Translations under genes and position numbers: made by a program
Shown: piece by piece, positions 9,255 to 14,528 of the stretch
Numbering within the stretch: the stretch's first letter is position 1
Layout: every line of letters begins with the position of its first letter
From: Zymomonas sp.
GTDB taxonomy: Bacteria; Pseudomonadota; Alphaproteobacteria; Sphingomonadales; Sphingomonadaceae
Direction: 5' to 3'
DNA length: 19,634 nt
Assembly: GCA_027489105.1 (NCBI GenBank)
Contig: JAIYAJ010000498.1
Coordinates: 1-19,634 of the forward strand
The notes under the pieces: model-generated
What the model saw: only the letters and a program-made list of their open reading frames with translations
Database searches by the model: none
What the model was told of the DNA's origin: nothing

Positions 9255-9714
9255 GACGCGATCGGCCGCACGTCGCCATGTTCGGTCAGGACAGCAGACG
9301 GGCCGGCACATTGACGGCAGCGCCTCGGCGCGGCGCGGCGCGAGCGCCCCTGCGGGGATATAATAGCCTTGGACCAGAAGAGACAAGAACGGCCGACCGC
9401 ATGTTCGGTTTGCCTTCTCCTCCCTGTGACGGGTTTGGAAGTGCCACCCGCCGTCGACTGCCTCTTGCACATGGCCAGACGTTGGTCCGGGTGACACGCG
9501 CTGGGCTTTCCCGGCCCCAACTCTTGAGAAGGATGGGCCAGCGGAAGAGCCGGCATCGGTCCGTCAGACCGCGGGTCGGAAGGGCCGTTCGTGGCAGGCT
9601 CGCGCTACCGCTACCTGGATGGTCCGCCGCCGATCCTGGATCTCGCAGGACATAGAGCGTTTTCGAACCAGATGGAATCATCTGATGACTCGGAAAACGC
9701 GGTAAAACAATAAT
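9255..9714. other. Non-coding or degraded stretch between the Lrp gene and the IS element
   Basis: I find no gene here with a credible start, ribosome site and family similarity. It contains a short GGCGC-rich run around 9325-9345 and a plus-strand reading stretch (about 9528-9713) encoding SRYRYLDGPPPILDL with no start codon, which could be the tail of a decayed gene. The last 60 bases hold the inverted repeat listed separately. Confidence 0.5.
9657..9700. repeat. Nested inverted repeat, possible dispersed intergenic repeat
   Basis: GCGTTTTC at 9657-9664 pairs with GAAAACGC at 9693-9700, and inside it CAGATG (9669-9674) pairs with CATCTG (9679-9684) around a GAAT loop. Two stacked perfect stems with interior mismatches look like the small palindromic repeats scattered between genes of alphaproteobacteria. 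Only one copy is in this window, so repetition is unproven. It lies just downstream of the original end of rtcA. Confidence 0.5.
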
Positions 9715-9718
9715 CTAG
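9715..9718. repeat. Target-site duplication CTAG, left copy
   Basis: CTAG flanks the left end of the insertion sequence and is repeated at the right end (11022-11025). It fits the YTAR target preference of the IS5 subgroup. Confidence 0.75.
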
Positions 9719-9734
9719 CAGGCTGCTGAAAAAC
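9719..9734 (+). repeat. Left terminal inverted repeat of the IS element
   Basis: CAGGCTGCTGAAAAAC matches the inverted right end at 15 of 16 bases. Confidence 0.88.
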
Positions 9735-9790
9735 GCTCGACAGGCGGGTGCCTGACTGATTCTGTTGGCGGTGGCCAGCGGAGGTTTGTG

Positions 9791-10893
9791 ATGGGCGGGA
9801 CAGACAATCGGGCGGCGGGGCTGTTTTCCTATGTTCGGCTGGAGGACCGTATCGCGGCGGACCATCCGTTGCGGGCGATCCGGGCGCTGGTCGAGGAGGT
9901 TCTGGAGCGACTTTCGGGGCGGTTGGCCGGCCTCTATTCGCACACGGGGCGTCCCTCGATTCCGCCCGAACAGTTGCTCAAGGCGACGCTGCTGCAGGTG
10001 TTCTTCTCGGTGCGTTCCGAGCGCCAGCTGATGGAGCAGATCGACTACAACCTGTTGTTTCGCTGGTTCGTCGGGCTGGAGATGGACGCAGCCGTGTGGG
10101 ATGCCTCGACCTTTTCCAAGAACCGCGACCGGCTGCTCGAAGCCGATGTCGCGCGCGAGTTCCTGGGCACGCTGATGGAGCTTGGCCAGGTCAAGCGGCT
10201 CTTGTCGACCGATCACTTCTCGGTCGATGGTACGCTGCTCGAAGCCTGGGCCTCGATGAAGAGCTTCCGCCCCAAGGACGGTTCGGGCGATCCGCCGGGA
10301 CCGGGCAGGAACGCGGAGCGCAACTTCCATAAGGAGAAGCGCTCGAACGAGACCCATGCCTCGACCACCGATCCCGACGCCCGGCTGTTCAGGAAGGCCA
10401 ACGGGCAGGAGAGCAAGCTTGCCTATCTTGGCCATGCGCTGATGGAGAACCGAAACGGCCTGATCGTCGATGCCACACTCACCCATGCTACCGGCACGGC
10501 GGAACGCGAGGCGGCGCTGGTCATGATCGAGCGCAGCCGCAGGCCCGGCAAGCGCGTGACCTTGGGTGCTGACAAGCTGTTCGACGCAGCGCCCTTCGTG
10601 ACCGAACTCAAGGCACGAAGGATCACCCCGCACATCGCGATCAACGGCAGCGTCAGTAAGCTCGGCAAGGTCCGCAAGACCGCCGTCGATGGGCGCACTA
10701 CCCGCCATGGCGGATACGAGATCAGCCAGCGGATCAGGAAACGATCGAAGAGGCATTCGGCTGGGCCAAGACCATCGGCGGCATCGCCAAGCTCAAGGTC
10801 CGCGGCATCGCCCGCGCCGACGCCGCCTTCACCTTCCGTATGATCGCCTACAACCTCATCCGAATACCCAAACTGATCGCCCAGCCCACCTGA
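9791..10893 (+). pseudogene. IS5-family DDE transposase, frameshifted
   Basis: The gene starts at ATG 9791 with GGAGG six bases upstream. The first frame gives the N-terminal IS5 domain (RLEDRIAADHPLRAIR), a conserved TDHFSVDGTLLEAW stretch with the first catalytic aspartate, and continues to SQRIRK near 10741. There the frame is wrong: shifting by one base restores ETIEEAFGWAKT, which holds the catalytic glutamate, and runs to TGA at 10891-10893. A single missing G in what should be AAACGGATCGAAG explains it. The joined product would be about 367 aa. The unshifted frame runs on to 10843 with an unrelated arginine/serine/proline-rich tail. The element is therefore probably not self-mobile, unless ribosomes slip here; I see no classic slippery run. 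Confidence 0.85.
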
Positions 10894-11005
10894 CCGGACC
10901 AAGGATCACCGCCAGCCGCCAGCGCAAACCCGATCATCCGGAGGTTTGACGAGGAAAAACCAACCGACCGACGAGGCAATCATCCAAAATCCGGCGGAAT
11001 TGCGA

Positions 11006-11021
11006 GTTATTCAGCAGCCTG
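11006..11021 (-). repeat. Right terminal inverted repeat of the IS element
   Basis: Read inwards it is CAGGCTGCTGAATAAC, one mismatch from the left repeat. Its TGA, at 11011-11013 on the minus strand, is now the stop codon of rtcA. Confidence 0.88.
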
Positions 11022-12024
11022 CTAGCGTGCTTTGTCCTTCGCGCGCTTCGAAGACGCAGCGACGGCCAGTGAACTTCTCGATGATGACGGCCGCCGTCAG
11101 ACTGTGCTGGCTCGGCTTGACCGTGGTGAACCTACCGCCGCCGGCCAGAGCAAATGGCAATAGCAGCTGATCAGCCAGATACGGCCCCGCGAAAGCATCG
11201 CTGGCGAGATAACCCGCCATCCGGTGCGCCGCAGTCTTGGCGAGCGATTCCGCCGATACGCCGAGCTTGCCGAAGCCGGTGACGATTTCGCATCCGTGCT
11301 CAAACACCGCCTCCAGCAGGAGTGCGTTGCCGGGCCCTTGCTCTTCGGGAAGCTGACGCACCGCAAAAGCCTCTTCCGGCCACGTCGACAGGATGGCACG
11401 CGCGACTTTTATTTCCCGCTCGGCAATATCAAACGGTAGCCCGGCGAACAGCGCGGTCGCCGACGCCGATTGCAGCGCCCCGCGATCGATACACTCGATT
11501 GGTGACAGCTTTCCCGGAACGATGTCGACCTCGATACGGCCGCCGCCGCGCGGGAAGAAGCCATGCCGCGTCAACCGGGCAGATACCTGCGGCCCCATGC
11601 GGTTGATGACCGGCAGGAACACGCGCTCGATGAAGTCGAACGGCGGTGCCATCATGTTGTGCGTGCCACCCTCCAACACGAGCCGCGACGGCGCGCCTGC
11701 GAGCAGCAACGGCATCAGCACGGTCTGGAGCACCAGGCTGGTGCTGCCCGCCGTGCCCACCGCGAAGCGATATTCGCCCGGCGCGACACGGCCGGGCGTG
11801 AAGGCGATCTCCGCCGAGCCGACCGACGCGCCCTCGCACACCGCCCCACCGATCGTCAGCGCGGCCTCGACTGCGGTCAGATGCTGACGCATCAACCCCG
11901 GCTTGTCGCGGCCACCGCGAATATTGCCGATGCGGAACGGCTGGCCCGTGACGAGCGACAGCGCGAGCGCATTGCGCACGACCTGCCCGCCGCCTTCTCC
12001 TTCCGCTCCGTCGATGATGATCAT
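11011..12024 (-). CDS. rtcA: RNA 3'-terminal phosphate cyclase RtcA, C-terminus altered by IS insertion
   Basis: A 337-aa RtcA that would use ATP to turn RNA 3'-phosphate ends into 2',3'-cyclic phosphates. The family signature HGFFPRGGG is at residues 154-162, and H307 in KPSQHSLT is the histidine that is adenylated in E. coli RtcA (H309 there). Length is close to the E. coli protein. The last residues A-G-C and the stop are encoded by the right end of the IS element; without the insertion the frame would continue about 34 codons, through the 9657-9700 repeat, to a TAG at 9611. The core fold is complete, so activity is plausible. The ATG lies one base after the stop of the preceding unknown gene, so it is the last gene of the rtc operon. 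Transcript ending is now set by the IS. Confidence 0.92.
   Translation of the reverse strand: MIIIDGAEGEGGGQVVRNALALSLVTGQPFRIGNIRGGRDKPGLMRQHLTAVEAALTIGGAVCEGASVGSAEIAFTPGRVAPGEYRFAVGTAGSTSLVLQTVLMPLLLAGAPSRLVLEGGTHNMMAPPFDFIERVFLPVINRMGPQVSARLTRHGFFPRGGGRIEVDIVPGKLSPIECIDRGALQSASATALFAGLPFDIAEREIKVARAILSTWPEEAFAVRQLPEEQGPGNALLLEAVFEHGCEIVTGFGKLGVSAESLAKTAAHRMAGYLASDAFAGPYLADQLLLPFALAGGGRFTTVKPSQHSLTAAVIIEKFTGRRCVFEAREGQSTLAGC
11022..11025. repeat. Target-site duplication CTAG, right copy
   Basis: Matches the CTAG at the left end of the element; it lies inside codons 334-335 of rtcA. Confidence 0.75.
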
Positions 12025-12025
12025 G

Positions 12026-12625
12026 TCAGTCTGTATCCGTAATCAGCAAAGTGGTCGCGACACCGGTGCGAGTGTCGAACCAAAGGAACGTCCCGTCCCA
12101 AGCGACATCTTGGAACCAGCCCGTCCACGGCATCCAATTCACCCAAGTGCAGGTCTCGGAGAAACGTAGAGCGAAGGCGGCACGCATAAAATCTGTAGCT
12201 AGGGAAAGAGCTTCCTCATCGGATCCAGCAAATCTCTGGTAGGCACCGCCTGATTTGATCCAATCTGCCAAACGGCCAAAAGCTGTGAACGTGCCTTCCA
12301 TTTGAAAGGCGTTAAGCGACGGCTTGATTGACGCGACCGCCGGAAGTGCCTCCCTGACAGCTTGATGCCGAAAGAAGCGGCCTAGAAGGTCAAACTCGTT
12401 CCAGCGGTTGCGCGACAGTGCCCAGCGCACCGCTGGAGCCGCCTCGATGGCGTGCTGAGCGACTTGTGCACCGCCATTCACATGCGTTGCGCGAAGTGCA
12501 TCGGCGGCAGCACAAAGCCGTACGTCTAGTTCGGCCACGGGCGTGATGATCGTCCGCTCCCAATCGCTGGCAACAGCGACCAAGTCCGGACGATCGGACT
12601 GCCATTCGATGTTACGGTAATCCAT
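12026..12625 (-). CDS. Unknown 199-aa protein encoded between rtcB and rtcA
   Basis: I do not recognise this family. The protein appears soluble: no signal peptide or membrane segment, a mostly helical middle (residues about 60-150) and a tryptophan-rich C-terminal part (WVNWMPWTGW, then FLWFDTRTG). I start it at ATG 12625, five bases after the rtcB stop, with GGGG eight bases before it; ATG 12646 would overlap rtcB by 16 bases. Its spacing to both neighbours shows that it is co-transcribed and probably translated with rtcB and rtcA, so a role in RNA repair or its control is reasonable but unproven. Its base composition is visibly less GC-rich than that of rtcB and rtcA, which hints at separate acquisition. 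Confidence 0.72.
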   Translation of the reverse strand: MDYRNIEWQSDRPDLVAVASDWERTIITPVAELDVRLCAAADALRATHVNGGAQVAQHAIEAAPAVRWALSRNRWNEFDLLGRFFRHQAVREALPAVASIKPSLNAFQMEGTFTAFGRLADWIKSGGAYQRFAGSDEEALSLATDFMRAAFALRFSETCTWVNWMPWTGWFQDVAWDGTFLWFDTRTGVATTLLITDTD

Positions 12626-12630
12626 CGAAG

Positions 12631-13854
12631 TCACCCCTTCACGCACACCATCTGCTTCAGCGTATGGACGATTTCGACCAAGTCCGCCTGCGCAGCCATG
12701 ACGGCCTCGATCGGCTTATAGGCCTTGGGCGTCTCGTCGATCACGCCCTCGTCCTTGCGGCACGCGACGCCCGCCGTATCGGCGATATGCTCGTCGAGTG
12801 TCACCAGCTTCTTGGCCGCCGTCCGGCTCATCACGCGACCGGCACCGTGCGAGCAACTGTCGAACGAGTCCGGGTTGCCCAGACCGCGCACGATGAACGA
12901 CTTGGCGCCCATCGAACCCGGGATGATGCCCATCACGCCCTTCGCCGCACGCACGGCACCCTTGCGGGTGACCAGCACGTTCTGGCCGAAATGGTTCTCT
13001 CGGCTAACGTAGTTATGGTGGCAGTTGACCGCCTCCATCTCCGCGTCGAACGGCTTGGCAATCTGGCCCCGGAGCGCGCGGATGACGTTGGTCATCATGG
13101 TGCGCCGGTTGAGCGCCGCAAAGTCCTGCGCCCAGCCGACCGCCTCGACATAATCGTCGAAATGGTCGGTCCCCTCGGGGAAGTAGGCCAGATCTTCATC
13201 GGGCAGGTTGATGAACCATTTGCGCATGTCCTGCTTAGCCAGTTCGATGAAGAACGTGCCGATCGCATTGCCCACGCCGCGCGAGCCCGAGTGCAGCATG
13301 ATCCACACCCGCTGCTCGGTATCGAGGCACAGCTCGATAAAGTGATTGCCGGTGCCGAGCGTCCCGAGGTGCACAAGGTTGTTGGTCTTGGCGAGCTTGG
13401 GATATTTCGCGACGATCCGCCCAAAACGCTCCGCGAGCGTCGCCCAGGCGTCGACGATCGCCGGCTGCGGGTCGCCCCACGAGCCCGGATCGCGCTGGCC
13501 CTGCTTTACATCGCGACCATGCGGCACCGCGCGCTCGATCGCCGAACGGATCGATTCCAGATTGTCCGGAAGATCGCTCGCCATCAGCGAGGTGCGGGCC
13601 GCCATCATGCCGCAGCCGATGTCGACGCCGACCGCCGCCGGGATGATCGCGCCCTTGGTCGGGATCACCGAGCCAACGGTCGCGCCAATGCCGATATGGA
13701 CATCGGGCATCACCGCGACATGCTTGAATACGAACGGCATTTGCGCCGCGCGGGCAAGCTGCGCCCGCGCACCGTCTTCGACCGGTACGCCCCGCGTCCA
13801 CATCTTGATCGGCACGCCGCCTTCGACATGCTGGAAATCGTACGTCGTGGTCAT
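12631..13854 (-). CDS. rtcB: RNA-splicing ligase RtcB
   Basis: A 407-aa GTP- and Mn-dependent RNA ligase that joins 2',3'-cyclic phosphate (or 3'-phosphate) ends to 5'-OH ends; E. coli RtcB is 408 aa. All metal and guanylylation residues are present: C81 in DIGCGM, H171 in GNHF, H188 in LHSGSRG, the H279/H280 pair in NCHHNY, and H336 in SHGAGR, the residue that carries GMP. The start at 13854 is supported by GGGAGG five bases upstream and by the family's N-terminus. The frame stays open further upstream to 14253, through the tRNA-like RNAs and the Ro60 remnant, but that extension is not RtcB. It is the first intact protein gene of the sigma-54-type rtc operon, followed by the unknown gene and rtcA. 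Confidence 0.95.
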   Translation of the reverse strand: MTTTYDFQHVEGGVPIKMWTRGVPVEDGARAQLARAAQMPFVFKHVAVMPDVHIGIGATVGSVIPTKGAIIPAAVGVDIGCGMMAARTSLMASDLPDNLESIRSAIERAVPHGRDVKQGQRDPGSWGDPQPAIVDAWATLAERFGRIVAKYPKLAKTNNLVHLGTLGTGNHFIELCLDTEQRVWIMLHSGSRGVGNAIGTFFIELAKQDMRKWFINLPDEDLAYFPEGTDHFDDYVEAVGWAQDFAALNRRTMMTNVIRALRGQIAKPFDAEMEAVNCHHNYVSRENHFGQNVLVTRKGAVRAAKGVMGIIPGSMGAKSFIVRGLGNPDSFDSCSHGAGRVMSRTAAKKLVTLDEHIADTAGVACRKDEGVIDETPKAYKPIEAVMAAQADLVEIVHTLKQMVCVKG

Positions 13855-13885
13855 GTTGACCTCCCTTGCAACTTCATGGTGCCGG

Positions 13886-14003
13886 CGACGAGGTGAGGCG
13901 AGACGTTTTGTTGCTGAGCTATCCAGTTGCCCGGAGGCGGGTTCGAACCGCCGACCTCCCGCTTGCGCGAGCGCTCTTCCTGCAGTCCCACCTGCATTCG
14001 TCG
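13886..14003 (-). ncRNA. tRNA-mimic RNA A (Y RNA-like), circularly permuted tRNA order
   Basis: Read on the minus strand, the element contains in order: GAGC (13976-13973), a short hairpin with a GCAA loop (13971-13956), a perfect T-arm GGCGG-TTCGAAC-CCGCC (13952-13936), an acceptor-like stem TCCGG-GCAA-CTGGA (13935-13922), then TA and GCTCAGC (D-arm 5' half), with GCTC pairing back to the first GAGC. This is a tRNA core whose acceptor ends are joined by a GCAA tetraloop and whose opening lies in the D-loop, preceded by GGAAGAGC as in a normal D-arm. The flanks pair too: CGACGA and GGTG, separated by a 5-nt bulge, with CACCTCGTCG (13895-13886). Bacterial Y RNAs are known to mimic tRNA and to sit beside rsr/rtc genes, so I class it as Y-like. 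It cannot be aminoacylated as drawn. Confidence 0.68.
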
Positions 14004-14015
14004 ATGTTGAGTACT

Positions 14016-14094
14016 GGTGCTGGCGACAAGGATAGGCGGGACATCCCGGATTGCTCCGGGGCGGATTCGAACCGCTCGGCCTTTCGGCAGCACC
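14016..14094 (-). ncRNA. tRNA-mimic RNA B (Y RNA-like)
   Basis: A second copy of the same plan, directly upstream of RNA A. On the minus strand: GGTGCTG (14094-14088), a small GCC-GAAA-GGC hairpin (14088-14079, sharing one base), T-arm GCGG-TTCGAAT-CCGC (14075-14061), acceptor-like stem CCCGGA-GCAA-TCCGGG (14060-14045), then about 22 nt and CAGCACC (14022-14016), which pairs perfectly with the first seven bases. The D-arm part is weak. An alternative closing stem pairs GGCGGAC near 14115-14109 with GTCCCGCC near 14043-14036, but that upstream segment looks like Ro60 coding sequence. It may have lost its 5' half in the deletion that removed rsr. Confidence 0.58.
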
Positions 14095-14247
14095 GTAGAA
14101 ATTGTCCGCCAACGTGCCGGTGACCGCGAGTTGGGAGAGCTTCTGCTCTGGCCCATACGCACAGGCTCGAGCGCCCTCCCGGTTCACCGTGTCCGCCCGC
14201 GGCATCAGCATCGCGACGGCGGACGCAAAGAGGCTCTTGTTGGCCAT
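14095..14247 (-). pseudogene. rsr: Remnant (first ~51 codons) of a Ro60/Rsr TROVE-domain gene
   Basis: From ATG 14247, with AGGA about nine bases upstream, the frame encodes MANKSLFAS, then PRADTVNREG, then YGPEQKLSQLAVTGTLADNFY. This is the typical start of bacterial TROVE (Ro60/Rsr) proteins, where a PEHALAQLAVTGT..FYA-like segment opens the HEAT-repeat ring. A full protein has some 500 residues; here the similarity stops within two or three codons of where RNA B begins. The most likely reading is an internal deletion joining the rsr 5' end to the Y-RNA region. The frame has no stop before rtcB, so a 538-aa fusion read through the RNAs is formally possible. Recognition is from memory of the family, without a search. 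Confidence 0.65.
14128..14141. repeat. Short hairpin inside the Ro60 remnant
   Basis: AGAGC-AGAA-GCTCT on the minus strand forms a 5-bp stem, with GGG/CCC flanks able to extend it. It falls within the coding remnant and may be chance. Confidence 0.25.
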
Positions 14248-14277
14248 GTGCATCTTCCTGAATCTCTCGCCGGTTCC

Positions 14278-14305
14278 GGGGCGATCGGCCTATTCCGATC
14301 GCCCC
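14278..14305. repeat. Perfect 11-bp inverted repeat in the rtc operon leader
   Basis: GGGGCGATCGG, loop CCTATT, CCGATCGCCCC. It lies between the sigma-54 promoter and the Ro60 remnant start, so the leader RNA would carry a strong hairpin ending some 30 nt before that start codon. On the plus strand it is followed by TTTCT, like a weak intrinsic terminator, yet no plus-strand gene ends there. Role unknown: leader structure, barrier to antisense transcription, or remnant. Confidence 0.6.
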
Positions 14306-14364
14306 TTTCTCCGGTCCGCTATCGAAGAGGCCGAAATGTCCGCCTCGTTCGATGCCAGATACAT

Positions 14365-14380
14365 TGCAGAGGGCGTGCCA
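14365..14380 (-). promoter_or_regulatory. Sigma-54 (-24/-12) promoter of the rtc operon
   Basis: Minus strand TGGCACG, CCCT, CTGCA, against the consensus TGGCACG-N4-TTGCW: one mismatch, with GG at -24 and GC at -12 at correct spacing. Transcription would start near 14355, about 108 nt before the Ro60 remnant ATG. It fits control by the divergent RtcR, which has the GAFTGA loop that contacts sigma-54. Confidence 0.85.
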
Positions 14381-14396
14381 GTTGCTGCGGCGACAT

Positions 14397-14444
14397 ATTG
14401 GATATTTTATAATACATTGAATATACAGATTAATAATTGGATTT
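14397..14444. promoter_or_regulatory. Three tandem ATTGRATWT repeats, candidate RtcR binding sites
   Basis: ATTGGATAT (14397-14405), ATTGAATAT (14416-14424) and ATTGGATTT (14436-14444) are one or two bases apart in sequence and spaced 19 and 20 bp, about two helical turns. They lie 17-64 bp behind the -24 element in an AT-rich patch, where a sigma-54 activator would bind as an oligomer. RtcR binding is inferred from position. Confidence 0.5.
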
Positions 14445-14510
14445 AGCGTGCGTTGCTATTTTTGAGCGGAGCGAGAGCAGGGTTAATTTTCTATCGATTC
14501 AGCGCGCATT

Positions 14511-14526
14511 TTATCCTAAGGGATAA
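14511..14526 (+). promoter_or_regulatory. Inverted repeat over the rtcR ribosome-binding site
   Basis: TTATCC-TAAG-GGATAA is a perfect 6-bp dyad that contains the AAGGGA ribosome site (14518-14523) five bases before the rtcR ATG. It could be an operator for autoregulation or an RNA hairpin masking the ribosome site. A weak sigma-70-like pair (TTGAGC at 14462, TAATTT at 14484, 16-bp spacer) lies upstream. Confidence 0.4.
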
Positions 14527-14528
14527 AT

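Larger units (their letters stand above)
9719..11021 (+). mobile_element. IS5-family insertion sequence (IS5 subgroup), 1303 bp
   Basis: The element is bounded by 16-bp inverted repeats (CAGGCTGCTGAAAAAC at the left; the right end read inwards differs at one base) and a 4-bp CTAG duplication. It carries one transposase gene on the plus strand, broken by a frameshift. The right end lies inside the rtcA reading frame and provides that gene's last three codons and stop. The near-identical ends and intact duplication suggest a fairly recent insertion. Confidence 0.9.

Noticed and set aside
9359..9364. TATAAT as a promoter -10 box
   Set aside because: The nearest TTGACG is 42 bp upstream, no suitable -35 is at 16-18 bp, and no gene follows.
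7272..9497. 741-aa minus-strand reading frame
   Set aside because: It crosses the S10 gene in another frame, the divergent promoter region and the Lrp gene antisense; its composition is that of a shadow frame.
9528..9713. Small plus-strand gene encoding SRYRYLDGPPPILDL
   Set aside because: There is no start codon or ribosome site after the preceding in-frame stop, and no family I recognise; noted only as a possible remnant.
9611..10756. 381-aa minus-strand reading frame
   Set aside because: It is antisense to the transposase through most of its length; its tail is merely the rtcA frame that continues beyond the IS.
13916..13976. An ordinary tRNA gene near rtcB
   Set aside because: T-arm and D-arm pieces are present but in permuted order, with acceptor strands joined by a GCAA loop, no anticodon loop and no CCA end; a tRNA mimic fits better.
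14109..14115. GGCGGAC pairing with GTCCCGCC as the closing stem of RNA B
   Set aside because: The upstream arm lies in the Ro60-like coding remnant and needs a bulge; the GGTGCTG/CAGCACC stem is perfect and starts where the coding similarity ends.
13855..14253. N-terminal extension of RtcB
   Set aside because: RtcB has a strong ribosome site at 13854 and family length of 407 aa from there; the upstream part encodes RNAs and a Ro60 remnant.
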